Source of the DNA: Polyangiaceae bacterium
Lineage (GTDB): Bacteria > Myxococcota_A > Polyangia > Polyangiales > Polyangiaceae
Reading direction: 5' to 3'
NCBI GenBank assembly: GCA_016712345.1
Contig: JADJRH010000011.1
Span: 868,001 to 932,000, forward strand
DNA length: 64,000 nucleotides
Positions 28,842 to 37,071 of the stretch are shown here, one piece after another. The translations under genes were made by a program, and so were the position numbers. Each line of letters opens with the position of its first letter. Position 1 is the first letter of the stretch. The notes under the pieces were generated by a model. The model was not told where the DNA came from. It did not search any database and saw nothing but the letters and a program-made list of their open reading frames with translations.

Positions 28842-29999
28842 TCAAGCAGGTTTGGTTTCACAACCCAAAATGATTTCGATCTTCCCGTTTTCGTCTTTTT
28901 GAACGCTGTCGCAAAGCGGGGCGCACAGTTGAATGACCTTGGGGTCGGCCGGATTGTCATAATACCAACCCCAACCACCCGCCGCATCACAGCCGCTTTC
29001 ATCGCTCACTTGCAGAATTGTCTGAGCCGAGGCCCCCGTGGGAGTATAAGAGATGTTTACAAGCTTGGGGTCAATCGGGTCGGACCCCTGCGCCTCAGGC
29101 ATCGCAAACACGCAGGCCAGAGTGGCCTTTTGAATTTCTTTGAGTGCGGCTGTCAGGTCGGCCTGAGCGTTTCCATTGCCAATCAAAAACGGCTTGGTCG
29201 TGTTACCCGCGACGGCGATCTTTGTCATTTGACCTTCATTCGACCCCGCAAGACCCACGGCAAAGGTAGGCACCTGCGCGGTTGAATAAGCGTTTTCTGC
29301 GTACGAGGCGATCACGTCGATGTTTTCGTTGCAGCCGTTGGGCTCACCGTCGGTCACGAAAACAATTACCGTTGCCGTTCCACCTTCGCCGAGTTGAGCG
29401 TTTTCAATACCCCACTTTGCAGCGCCGCCCAAAGCGGCTTCCATCGGAGTATTGCCGTTGGGGTTTTTAGAATTGTACAAGTTGACAAGGGAGTTGACCT
29501 GATTGGGGTCGGCCAGCGGGCCGAGCGCCACCTGGGGCTGGGAACAAGCGTCGATCGAACAGGTGTTTTCAGTGCATTGCCCATCGGGCCAAAAGCGCAG
29601 AGCCACGCTGATCTTTGCGTTTGGGTCGGTATTTTCAGGCGATTGGAAGAAACTCACAAACGCCGCTTTGGCGTTTTGCCATTTGTTGTTATCGGACATG
29701 GAGCCCGAGCGATCGATGGCAATAAACATGTTGAGTGGAAGCGTTGTCGCCGTTTCCGATGCGGTGGCGCATGCCTCAAACCCAGCGCCGCCCGTGCCCG
29801 AACCGGGATCTGTAAAGCCGATTTCGTCACCACCCATTCCAGAACCTGAACCGGCGTCGTTTTGACCACTGCCGGCTTGACCACCTGAACCACCCTCGCC
29901 GAGTTGACCCTGTTTACCTGCCGGGTCACAGCCGGTCGCGACAACGGCAAACGCGAACAGCGAAGCGAGCGATGCAGTGGAGAACGTTCGGAAGGTCAT
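28842..29999 (-). CDS. VWA-domain lipoprotein
   Basis: The ATG at 29999 starts a lipoprotein signal (SLFAFAVVATGC), followed by a Gly/Ser-rich linker. The VWA domain has MIDAS DRSGSMSDN (DxSxS) and the second-site aspartate in VFVTDGEPNGC. Several cysteines are spaced in pairs (CTENTCSIDAC). Proteins of this design are common on myxobacterial surfaces and in many cases adhere to ligands. It lies 33 bases upstream of the collagen-like lipoprotein on the same strand. Confidence 0.85.
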   Translation of the reverse strand: MTFRTFSTASLASLFAFAVVATGCDPAGKQGQLGEGGSGGQAGSGQNDAGSGSGMGGDEIGFTDPGSGTGGAGFEACATASETATTLPLNMFIAIDRSGSMSDNNKWQNAKAAFVSFFQSPENTDPNAKISVALRFWPDGQCTENTCSIDACSQPQVALGPLADPNQVNSLVNLYNSKNPNGNTPMEAALGGAAKWGIENAQLGEGGTATVIVFVTDGEPNGCNENIDVIASYAENAYSTAQVPTFAVGLAGSNEGQMTKIAVAGNTTKPFLIGNGNAQADLTAALKEIQKATLACVFAMPEAQGSDPIDPKLVNISYTPTGASAQTILQVSDESGCDAAGGWGWYYDNPADPKVIQLCAPLCDSVQKDENGKIEIILGCETKPA

Positions 30000-30144
30000 T
30001 GGGGGGCAGGCTCCGAGGAGGACGGAGTGCATTGTGCACGAAGCGCACCACGCCCAGGCCAGTTAATCCTCAGCGGGAAATGCCGCGTTTATCGACTCTA
30101 CTGAAAGTTGTCGCACCTTGGCGCAGGATCCGGGCGCCTCCAAT

Positions 30145-30164
30145 ATGGATAAATTCTTATCCAT
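30145..30164. other. Short perfect hairpin between 29999 and 30320
   Basis: ATGGATAA-ATTC-TTATCCAT forms a perfect 8-bp stem with a 4-base loop. It lies in the divergent gap between the VWA lipoprotein and the murein endopeptidase. There is no U-run, so it is not a clear terminator. It may be an operator or part of the adjacent inverted element. Confidence 0.35.
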
Positions 30165-30174
30165 TCCCGCCCCA

Positions 30175-30290
30175 ACACCGCAGAGCGCCCCCGCCGCAAC
30201 ACGCGATCACGCCATTGCCACTCCCTCCCTTTCCAAAGAAAGGCCCGTTTTAGTTCACCCGAAGCCATCGAACGGCGCCCGGTTGGAATC
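30175..30290 (-). repeat. Left copy of an inverted intergenic repeat flanking the MepA-HEAT gene
   Basis: Read on the minus strand, this stretch has the same order of blocks as the plus-strand sequence at 32492-32620: CCAACCGG, CGCCGTT, (G)CTTC-GGTGA, AAAACG-GCC, GCGTGATCG, GTGTTGCGGCG and CTGCGGTG. The identity is patchy but collinear over about 115-130 bases, so these are diverged copies in inverted orientation on either side of one gene. Confidence 0.6.
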
Positions 30291-30319
30291 CTCAATTTTT
30301 TGTAGTAAGAAGCCCGCGC

Positions 30320-32416
30320 GTGTCTTCCCCGCAACGTTCAGACCTGGGTCACCAAGCAGGAGCTGCCCTGGCGGTGGCGCTTGTTACCCTGCTCGGCGTT
30401 GCAGAATGCCGTCCAAAGTACCCAACATTCACGCCGGAGGAGATTGCCGCGGCGTCTTCGCCGGTAAATGATCGACCTTCCCACGCGGACGAAACGGACC
30501 CCAACCTCGTACCAACCGCGGCTGCGTTGGAAAAGGGTGAAACGCCGGCCTTGCCATCGAGTGCTGCGGCTGCGGCATCCAGTGAGCCCGCACCCGCGAT
30601 AGAAGCCGCTCCAGAAGGGGGTACCGAGGGTGAATCTGACGGACCGCTCGCTACCGTTCTACCCACTGGGTCGGGAGTTTATACAGATCGGTATTTCCCT
30701 TTTTTAGAAGACGAAAACGAGCAGGGATCGGTGTCCGTTGGAGACACCTCGTATGGGTATATTGTCGGCGCCCGTCACATTACGGAGGGTGAATCGCTGG
30801 CGATCTTACCTCGCCAAAAAGGCCGGGATCTCGGCTACGGCACCGACCAAATGATCCGCCTGCTTGAAGACGCGGCCCGCAAATTCAGAGCGCGGACAGG
30901 CACCAAGTTTTGGATTGGGAATATCGGTCGCCGGGGTGGGGGAGACATCATCTATTCGGTCAGCCACAATTCAGGTCGCGACGCCGACGTTGCGCTTGCG
31001 TACACAACGGCCGCGGGAACAGCCATTGACCCGCCCGACTTGGTTCAGGTCGACTCCGCCGGGGTTTCGCGCGACAAAGAACACAAGTATCGATTTGACC
31101 CGGCGCGCACTTGGCAAACCGTTCGAGCCCTTCTCGAAAGCTCTGAAGCCCAAATTGAGTTTCTGTTTCTCGCCCGAAACCTGACAGAAAAAATTCTGCG
31201 CCACGCAGCTGAAAAAAAAGAACCTGCCCACCTGATTGAACGGGCAACCGTTGTTCTCCACCAACCCGCAGGTGCGCCCCACGATGACCATTTGCACGTG
31301 CGTGTGGCCTGCTCTGAAAGGGATGTGGAAGGTGGCTGTCAATCGCTTGGCCCGGCGCGAACATGGGTCAACCCGTACAACTCCGCCCGTGCTCGGCGGA
31401 TCGAGCGCTCCGTTGCGGCGCTCCACCATGCGTCGCCTGAACAACGCGCCCGGGGTATTGAGCGACTGATTTTGTTGGAAGCGAAAGACCATCAACAAGA
31501 AGTGGCAGAGCACCTGTCCGATCCTGAAAGCCGCGTTCGCGCCGCCGCGGCACACGCCATTTCTCACTGGGGCTCGGCCGAAGACGGAGCGGCAATTGCC
31601 GCTCAACTCAAGGTAGAAACCGACCCCACCGCCCGCGCCGCCATGCTGTCGGCCCTTTCTCAACTCGGTGGTGAGGCCGCGGGCATCGAGTTGACTCTGG
31701 AGCTTGCAAATGCCGGCTCCGTGCCTTGGGGTCGCATGGGAGAGGCGGCCTACCAACCCGGCTCACCTGCGCCGTTTTTAATGCTCGCCGAGGCGCTTTC
31801 TCCAATCGCTGTGTTTGGACCTTCCCTTGGACTTTTTGCTCAAGATCACACTGAACCTTCTTTTGCGATGAAGCTTCTGATCATCGACGCCGCCGGCCTT
31901 TCAGATCGGCCGGAGGTGGTAGAACCCATGTTCGTGCTCCTCCGCGACGAAGACTCAACCATTCGAGCGCATGCCGCACTCGCCCTGTCGCGCCTTCTCA
32001 ACCGGCCTGTTGACGGCATGCTTGAAAACGAAAGTTTACCCCTGTCGGGTCTGACAAAAACGATCACCGATCTTGAACGCGAGGCGGCTCCTCTTAAACG
32101 AAATGATCGAATTGCCTGGGTGATTGAAGGGTTTTCAAAAGCCGGATTTAAAATTCCAAAAGTGGCCGGTGAACACGGTTGGGAATTGCTTCGCGCCCTC
32201 GGTACGGGCGAACCTTACTCTCACAACGCGGCCCGCCTCCTCCGGCGCGTTGCGCTTGGGCTTCCGGTGGAAGGTGGAAAAAAGGCACCCCCCAAACCCC
32301 CCCTATTTGAAGAATCCCACGCGGAGTGCTTGTATTGGCTCAAATGGCTGCGCGGTCACACGTCAAAACTCTCTCTCCCCGCGCCGCCCGATAACCTGAA
32401 TATGTATTGTAAGTAG
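30320..32416 (+). CDS. MepA-type penicillin-insensitive murein endopeptidase fused to HEAT repeats
   Basis: 698 residues from a GTG at 30320. Signal-like N-terminus (ALAVALVTLLGVAEC; the residue before Cys is Glu, so the lipobox is not canonical), a Pro/Ala-rich linker, then an M74-type domain: YSVSHNSGRDADVAL matches the SHxxGxDxD zinc region and HDDHLHVRV matches the HxDHxHVR motif of MepA. MepA cuts D-Ala-meso-diaminopimelate cross-links in peptidoglycan. From about residue 375 there are HEAT-like helical repeats (SRVRAAAAHAISHWGSAEDGAAI, STIRAHAALALSRLL). This fusion is unusual, because E. coli MepA ends after the catalytic domain. Confidence 0.85.
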   Translation: MSSPQRSDLGHQAGAALAVALVTLLGVAECRPKYPTFTPEEIAAASSPVNDRPSHADETDPNLVPTAAALEKGETPALPSSAAAAASSEPAPAIEAAPEGGTEGESDGPLATVLPTGSGVYTDRYFPFLEDENEQGSVSVGDTSYGYIVGARHITEGESLAILPRQKGRDLGYGTDQMIRLLEDAARKFRARTGTKFWIGNIGRRGGGDIIYSVSHNSGRDADVALAYTTAAGTAIDPPDLVQVDSAGVSRDKEHKYRFDPARTWQTVRALLESSEAQIEFLFLARNLTEKILRHAAEKKEPAHLIERATVVLHQPAGAPHDDHLHVRVACSERDVEGGCQSLGPARTWVNPYNSARARRIERSVAALHHASPEQRARGIERLILLEAKDHQQEVAEHLSDPESRVRAAAAHAISHWGSAEDGAAIAAQLKVETDPTARAAMLSALSQLGGEAAGIELTLELANAGSVPWGRMGEAAYQPGSPAPFLMLAEALSPIAVFGPSLGLFAQDHTEPSFAMKLLIIDAAGLSDRPEVVEPMFVLLRDEDSTIRAHAALALSRLLNRPVDGMLENESLPLSGLTKTITDLEREAAPLKRNDRIAWVIEGFSKAGFKIPKVAGEHGWELLRALGTGEPYSHNAARLLRRVALGLPVEGGKKAPPKPPLFEESHAECLYWLKWLRGHTSKLSLPAPPDNLNMYCK

Positions 32417-32797
32417 GTCATTGGTTCCAAAAGAAGCGGCAATCTGAACATTCAACTATATCAAAAAACCTGGAAACTTCGCATTTCGAAGAAATGCCAA
32501 CCGGCGCCGTTTGGCGACTTCAGGTGATCAAAACGTGCCAGGCACTTTTTTGACAGACAGTGAGTGACCATTGCGTGATCGAGTGTTGCGGCGAGGGCCC
32601 CACTGCGCCCTGCGGTGGGGGTTAGGGGGCCCCATCCGCGGCGCATTGGGTTGGAGCCGCAACATGAGACATGCAATGGTCAGGAGCGAGCCACACGCTT
32701 TTCGCTATTCCGCTCGGCGACGGGCAAGGGTATCCCGCGCCTTACGACAAGACCTGAAACCGTCCTTCGCAAAACGTAATGGCTGTTATCGCCTGAT
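32417..32797. other. 380-base gap with a long hairpin element (32492-32682)
   Basis: No coding frame is convincing here. The gap holds the right copy of the inverted repeat (32492-32620). The part from TGACCATTGC at 32565 to GCAATGGTCA ending at 32682 is also itself palindromic: the blocks TGACCATTGC, TGTTGCGGC and GCGCC-GCGG recur as reverse complements in the second half. The whole could fold as a hairpin of about 118 bases, resembling a miniature inverted-repeat element. Confidence 0.55.
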
Positions 32798-34468
32798 TTA
32801 GGGCTGGTCGAGGGGGCCGGCGAACAACAGAAGCACCATCACACCGTTCTTGAGTCCATCCACATTGCCCTGACAAACGCCTGCCCCAGCATGGGTGAAC
32901 TTTTTTGTTTTCTCCACGATCGCCGCGGCATCGCCCGAGCCGAAATCATACCCCGTCCAAGGTACACCGAGTCGATCGCGAAGCGAGGGATCAAGCGCTC
33001 CTGCTTTGGCAAATACGGCTTTGGCGTCTGTGGGTAGAGCGCCGCCTTTACAAACAGCGTCGGCGGTTTCTTGAGCTGCTTTCGTCAGGCCGGCGTCCCG
33101 CGTAAATGTGGAGCCGGGCGCCACCGCGGCGCCGCGGGCCGCATCGAGAAGGCCAAGCAGTCGCTCGCGCTCCCTGGGAGGATCTACCCGGATGATCTCA
33201 AACACATACTCCGCGCTGCTCCACATTCCGAGCGGCGCAGCCGTTCGCGCCGAAAGCCCGAGCGCAATGGTTGTCATGTCAGGATTGTACAAAGCGTACC
33301 GCGCCGCCGGTTGTAACAAGTGCAGCGTGATGTACTCTGAAACGTACTCAAACTGATCCACATACCCGTGCATATTTCGCGGCGGCAAGCCAGCATCGGC
33401 CATGCGTTGCGGAAGGTTGAAGTCGGCAGGGGGAAGTTGAGAGACAGAAGCGAGTTGTTGACTGCGCTCTTGAGCAATGGCCGTCGCGGCCTGCTCCGGT
33501 TGAAGCGGCGTACGCCCGAGCCGCGTGCGCGCCTCGTTGTAGGCCGCAATAATCTGAGTTGGCCACGCCGCCGCGTCGGGATGATTTTTAGGCGGATGAC
33601 GAATAAACTCATCCGGCTCGGTGGGCTCGGCTGCACCTGCGTACACAGGCAACCAAACGAGAGACGACAGCCACCCTCTGTCAGACGAACCTTCTGCAGG
33701 TGTACGCATGCCGACAACTTCGAGAAAATAACGACCCGGCGTTGAAGGGATTGGGGCATTGGCCGCGTAAGACCCATCGGCCTCTTTCGTCATGGGCACT
33801 TTCAACACCTCGGGCCCACCCTGATCCACGTACAAATTCAGGTCTGAAAACGGCCTTTCAAGCGTTACTCGCACCGGTACAGTACTACCCGGCGTTTGAC
33901 TCTTGGCAATAGGGGTGAACCGCGCATTGCGTATCCCCAATGCCACCGCCTGAACGACATTTTCACCCACCTGAATGCGCGCCACACCGTAGGTCATTGG
34001 GGCTTTTGCTGCCGGCACAATCGCCGCCATGGCTTGCAAGTGTTGCTTAAAATACCCCTCGGCCGTGGCCGGGGCCACAAGGACATTTACCGGTCCCGGT
34101 GAACTACCCGCCCCACACTTCCAGTAGAGCCATGTGAGAAGCGTTCGAGCCGGCAATTCTCCGGCCTCGGCGAAGGTTTTGCCCACCACCGCCGCGACCA
34201 GGTCAAGCTCCGATTCATGACTTGCAGTGGGGCCCGCCATACCGGCGAAAGCCGCTTGAGCCATCCCACTTCCCACGTCACCTGGAAGGTTGACAGCGGT
34301 GTTTTGACCATACGAGTTTGGCGCCAGCGACAAGAGGGCCGTAGCGGGAGGAGGCAACTCACGCACGGGTGGTTTGGGGGGTGGTACACTGCACGCCCCC
34401 AGGAATAACAGCGACGCGATCGCCGCCAGCCGACTGAACAGGCCAAAAAACCGAGTGCTGACAAACAT
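32798..34468 (-). CDS. CAP (SCP-like) domain lipoprotein
   Basis: 556 residues. Signal LAAIASLLFLGAC with lipobox, followed by PPPKPPVRELPPP linker sequence. The middle and C-terminal part contains a CAP/SCP-like stretch: IIAAYNEARTRLGRTPLQPEQAATAIAQERSQQLA, then YVSEYITLHLLQPAARYALYNPDMTTIALG, resembling the two conserved helices of bacterial CAP proteins, with MWSSAEYVFEIIRV in place of the usual strand. The N-terminal 300 residues, including a beta-rich region (PVRVTLERPFSDLNLYVDQ), are not recognised. Function unknown. Confidence 0.75.
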   Translation of the reverse strand: MFVSTRFFGLFSRLAAIASLLFLGACSVPPPKPPVRELPPPATALLSLAPNSYGQNTAVNLPGDVGSGMAQAAFAGMAGPTASHESELDLVAAVVGKTFAEAGELPARTLLTWLYWKCGAGSSPGPVNVLVAPATAEGYFKQHLQAMAAIVPAAKAPMTYGVARIQVGENVVQAVALGIRNARFTPIAKSQTPGSTVPVRVTLERPFSDLNLYVDQGGPEVLKVPMTKEADGSYAANAPIPSTPGRYFLEVVGMRTPAEGSSDRGWLSSLVWLPVYAGAAEPTEPDEFIRHPPKNHPDAAAWPTQIIAAYNEARTRLGRTPLQPEQAATAIAQERSQQLASVSQLPPADFNLPQRMADAGLPPRNMHGYVDQFEYVSEYITLHLLQPAARYALYNPDMTTIALGLSARTAAPLGMWSSAEYVFEIIRVDPPRERERLLGLLDAARGAAVAPGSTFTRDAGLTKAAQETADAVCKGGALPTDAKAVFAKAGALDPSLRDRLGVPWTGYDFGSGDAAAIVEKTKKFTHAGAGVCQGNVDGLKNGVMVLLLFAGPLDQP

Positions 34469-34541
34469 CGTGGGCGCACCCTATCAGGGAGTGGACAGAA
34501 TGTGAACAGCCCCGTTTTGACCGCGCCGAAGCGCACCGGCC

Positions 34542-34886
34542 CTACTGCTCTTCCCGTCGAAGCTTGGCAAAGTACACTCTGACCACCTCCAACACGCGAT
34601 CTTCACCCACGGCTGCCTGATCCGAACAGTTCAGATCGCGATCCATAAAATAAACCCGATATTGCCCATCGTCATGCCAAGCAATCGCTACAAGAAGCCC
34701 CATCTCTCGACGGCGCAGGGTCAGCGTTGCCAGCGAAACTCTAGGTCGCGCGTCCGCGAGCTGAGCGTCATTCCGAATCAGGTTCGCTAACTTTCGCTGA
34801 GCTACCAGCGTTGCTCGAAGCACCCCGTACTGATCCAAGCGACAAAATGCCCGGTCCACATCTTCCCAATCTGACTGTGTTTCCAC
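34542..34886 (-). CDS. Small hypothetical protein with very strong ribosome-binding site
   Basis: 114 residues from a GTG at 34886. The start is supported by AAGGAGGG nine bases upstream (plus-strand CCCTCCTT at 34896-34903), a near-perfect ribosome-binding site. The protein is soluble and mixed alpha/beta with a clear strand pair (LVAIAWHDDGQYRVYFMDRD). No family is recognised. It lies at the border of the repeat-rich zone, on the same strand as the CAP lipoprotein and 73 bases upstream of it. Confidence 0.65.
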   Translation of the reverse strand: METQSDWEDVDRAFCRLDQYGVLRATLVAQRKLANLIRNDAQLADARPRVSLATLTLRRREMGLLVAIAWHDDGQYRVYFMDRDLNCSDQAAVGEDRVLEVVRVYFAKLRREEQ

Positions 34887-35153
34887 GATTTTATACCCTC
34901 CTTAGATTGCAGGCGAAGATATTCAGGTGAGCCACGTCGCACAACAAACCTTCCCGTTGGAGTAGCACCGATTCCACTTCAGAACGGGTCTGGACCCCAT
35001 ATTGCCTCCAATCGCGCGCGCGCTCGCGGCGCCGTTGCTGATTCACTCACGTGAACGAATGGTGTCACTGGAATTGGCGTTTACTATTGTCCATGTTCCC
35101 TGTCGACGAGGACTTCTGAGGACGCTCCCAACCGTAAGGTCACGGCCCGTTCG

Positions 35154-35440
35154 TTGCTCAACGCTGCGATCAGAAAACGAGGAAAACTGACACCCGTTCC
35201 CGATGAGCCCCACTTTATCATCTACCCACAAAAAATCTCTTGCAACCCAAAGATCCACGTGTCAATGTCAGATCACCAAGGGCGGCTTACCGATCCGTTA
35301 ACGTTTACCTCCTATAGCGAACCGGCCGTCACCAACAACTCAGCTCACGAAGCAAGGCAAATCAACCGCCTGGCAGCGCTCGGTACGCCGAACGTTGTCA
35401 GGTTGCGTGCAATCGGCCGGCTTGTTGAAAGCCCGCTTTC
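35154..35440 (+). pseudogene. Possible relic coding stretch without recognised family
   Basis: The plus-strand frame from about 35130 to 35440 reads plausibly as protein (ARSLLNAAIRKRGKLTP, then TFTSYSEPAVTNN and RLAALGTPNVVRLRA) but has no ribosome-binding site and runs straight into the palindromic element at 35442, so any gene here was truncated by it. It could be chance. Confidence is low. Apart from this, the 34887-35617 gap holds only the palindromic element. Confidence 0.25.
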
Positions 35441-35441
35441 T

Positions 35442-35586
35442 GGGTGGCTGGTGTTTTTCGTGACGAGCAGCTCGGATCACGCGTCCGAGCGAGAACCGGA
35501 GCGGAACATACGCTGCGTATTTGAGCACCGGAAGCGCAGCGAGGACGCGTCAGCCGAGCGCGCAGTAGAAAAACACCAGCCGCCCT
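35442..35586. repeat. 145-base palindromic element (MITE-like hairpin)
   Basis: The left arm begins GGGTGGCTGGTGTTTTTC (35442) and the right arm ends GAAAAACACCAGCCGCCC (to about 35585). The arms align as reverse complements nearly to the centre, sharing ACGCGTC, AGCTCGG/CGCTCGG, CCGG and ending at a perfect core ATACGC-T-GCGTAT around 35508-35520. No gene fits inside. A right-arm-only copy is at 49555-49609. It abuts the 5' end of the Rpn nuclease gene. I know of no named element with this sequence. Confidence 0.7.
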
Positions 35587-35617
35587 GTGGAGGTATGTCC
35601 ATCAGCCTCATGATGGA

Positions 35618-36574
35618 TTGGTGCGCGCGGTGTTTAGTCACCCGGAGCATGCGCGTGATGAATTGAAGTTTATTCTACCCAAGGAGATCGCTTCTCAACT
35701 TGACTGGTCTACCCTGAAACTCGTCCCCGGCACATTCGTGGATGATGCGCTTCAGGCAAATTACTCTGACCTTTTGTACTCAGTAAAACTGCAGGAGAAG
35801 GAGTGTTTTATCTACCTGCTCTGGGAACACCAATCGTCCCCAGACAGGTTCTTGATTTTCCGTGAACTCAAGTACGTCGTCCGATTCTTGGACGAGTGGC
35901 TTACAGATCACCCCGATGCTACTCACCTACCCATTGTCATACCCATGGTTTTGGCGCACGGCAGCCGAGCATGGACCTGCCCACTATCGTTTGAAGAGCT
36001 GATCAACATCCCCGAAGAGCTGAAACCCAGCGTGCTCAAATACGTGCCGTGTTTTCAGGTGCTGATCGATGATTTGTACCGCGAAACAGACGAGGGCTTG
36101 CGCGCCCGCACACTCTCTACCCTCGCAGCGGTTGCGCTGTGGTGCTTGAAAAACGCATTCAACACTCCCGAACTGCTAAGGACCGTGGTGCACTGGCGAA
36201 TGTTGCTCCAAGCACTTCACAACTCAAACGGCGGTGCAGACTGGCTGCAACGGGTCTTTCTGTACATCACCGCCGTGCACGAAGAGCCAACCGAGACCGT
36301 GTTACCAACCCTTGCAAAACTACTCGAAGTGGAGGACAATCATCCTATGGCGACCATCCAAGAGCAGCTCATTGAAAAGGGCGTCAAGAAGGGGCTGGAG
36401 CAAGGGCTCGCGCAGGGCCAGCGCGCTACCCTGCATCAGCTGCTTCGGCGCAAGTTCGGAAATGCCGCAGAAGATGCGAAGGGCCGAGTGGAAAACGCCA
36501 CTCCCGCCGAAGTAACCACCTGGCTCGATCGGCTCTTGTTTGCCACGACGCTCGAAGAAGTGTTCTCCCCGTAA
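35618..36574 (+). CDS. Rpn/YhgA-like recombination-promoting nuclease family protein
   Basis: About 318 residues. The N-terminal PD-(D/E)XK nuclease-like part shows LVRAVFSHPEHARDELK, YSDLLYSVKL and YLLWEHQSSPDRFL, with conserved Asp and Glu-x-Gln, and the YhgA-type VIPMVLAHG. A C-terminal region EKGVKKGLEQGLAQGQR plus a helical tail resembles DUF4351. Rpn proteins are DNA endonucleases that stimulate recombination in E. coli. The start is doubtful: family members begin M-few residues-PHD, and here PHDGLV is in frame without an ATG, so the tool-like TTG at 35618 is used. An ATG at 35594 is one base out of frame. Confidence 0.8.
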   Translation: MVRAVFSHPEHARDELKFILPKEIASQLDWSTLKLVPGTFVDDALQANYSDLLYSVKLQEKECFIYLLWEHQSSPDRFLIFRELKYVVRFLDEWLTDHPDATHLPIVIPMVLAHGSRAWTCPLSFEELINIPEELKPSVLKYVPCFQVLIDDLYRETDEGLRARTLSTLAAVALWCLKNAFNTPELLRTVVHWRMLLQALHNSNGGADWLQRVFLYITAVHEEPTETVLPTLAKLLEVEDNHPMATIQEQLIEKGVKKGLEQGLAQGQRATLHQLLRRKFGNAAEDAKGRVENATPAEVTTWLDRLLFATTLEEVFSP

Positions 36575-36601
36575 CGTCGAGGGTACACACCCCCCAATCT
36601 A

Positions 36602-36637
36602 ACGCCCCGCACGGCAACGTCGCGGGGCGTCGTTTTT
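36602..36637 (+). terminator. Rho-independent terminator after the Rpn gene
   Basis: ACGCCCCGC (36602-36610) pairs with GCGGGGCGT (36622-36630) around an 11-base loop and is followed by CGTTTTTAC. It lies 28 bases after the Rpn stop at 36574, and just before array A. Confidence 0.75.
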
Positions 36638-36663
36638 ACTGCCCTCGCAAAAAATGGAAACAA

Positions 36664-37057
36664 GGAGGGAGGGTGACTGCTTGCCGCGAGGCGGTTCGGC
36701 TCAACGACGCGCAGCGCCCCCAGACGTTGCGCTCAAATGGATGCACAATGCACATCATTCGATAGCTACGATAGGAGGGAGGGTGACTGCTTGCCGCGAG
36801 GCGGTTCGGCTCAACGACGCGCAGCGCCCCCAGACGTTGCGCTGGAATGGATGCACAATGCACATCATTCGATAGCTACGATAGGAGGGAGGGTGATTGC
36901 TTGCCGCGAGGTGGTTCGGCTCAACGACGCGCAACACCCCCAGACATTGCGCTCAAATGGATGCACAATGCACATCATTCGATAGCTACGATAGGAGGGA
37001 GGGTGACTGCTTGCCGCGAGGCGGTTCGGCTCAACGACGCGCAGCGCCCCCAGACGT
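36664..37057. repeat. Tandem array A, 110-bp unit, about 3.6 copies
   Basis: Units start at GGAGGGAGGG at 36664, 36774, 36884 and 36994, exactly 110 bases apart. The last copy stops at CAGACGT. Each unit has a core (GGGTGACTGCTTGCCGCGAG, GGTTCGGCTCAACGACGCGC) and a second half with TGCACAATGCACATCATT and GATAGCTACGATA. Unit 2 differs from unit 1 at two bases (CTCAAATGG to CTGGAATGG). Unit 3 has five changes, all C-to-T or G-to-A. No ribosome-binding-site/ORF combination fits. The core is the reverse complement of a core in array B. Confidence 0.9.
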
Positions 37058-37071
37058 CCGGGCAAGGAAGG

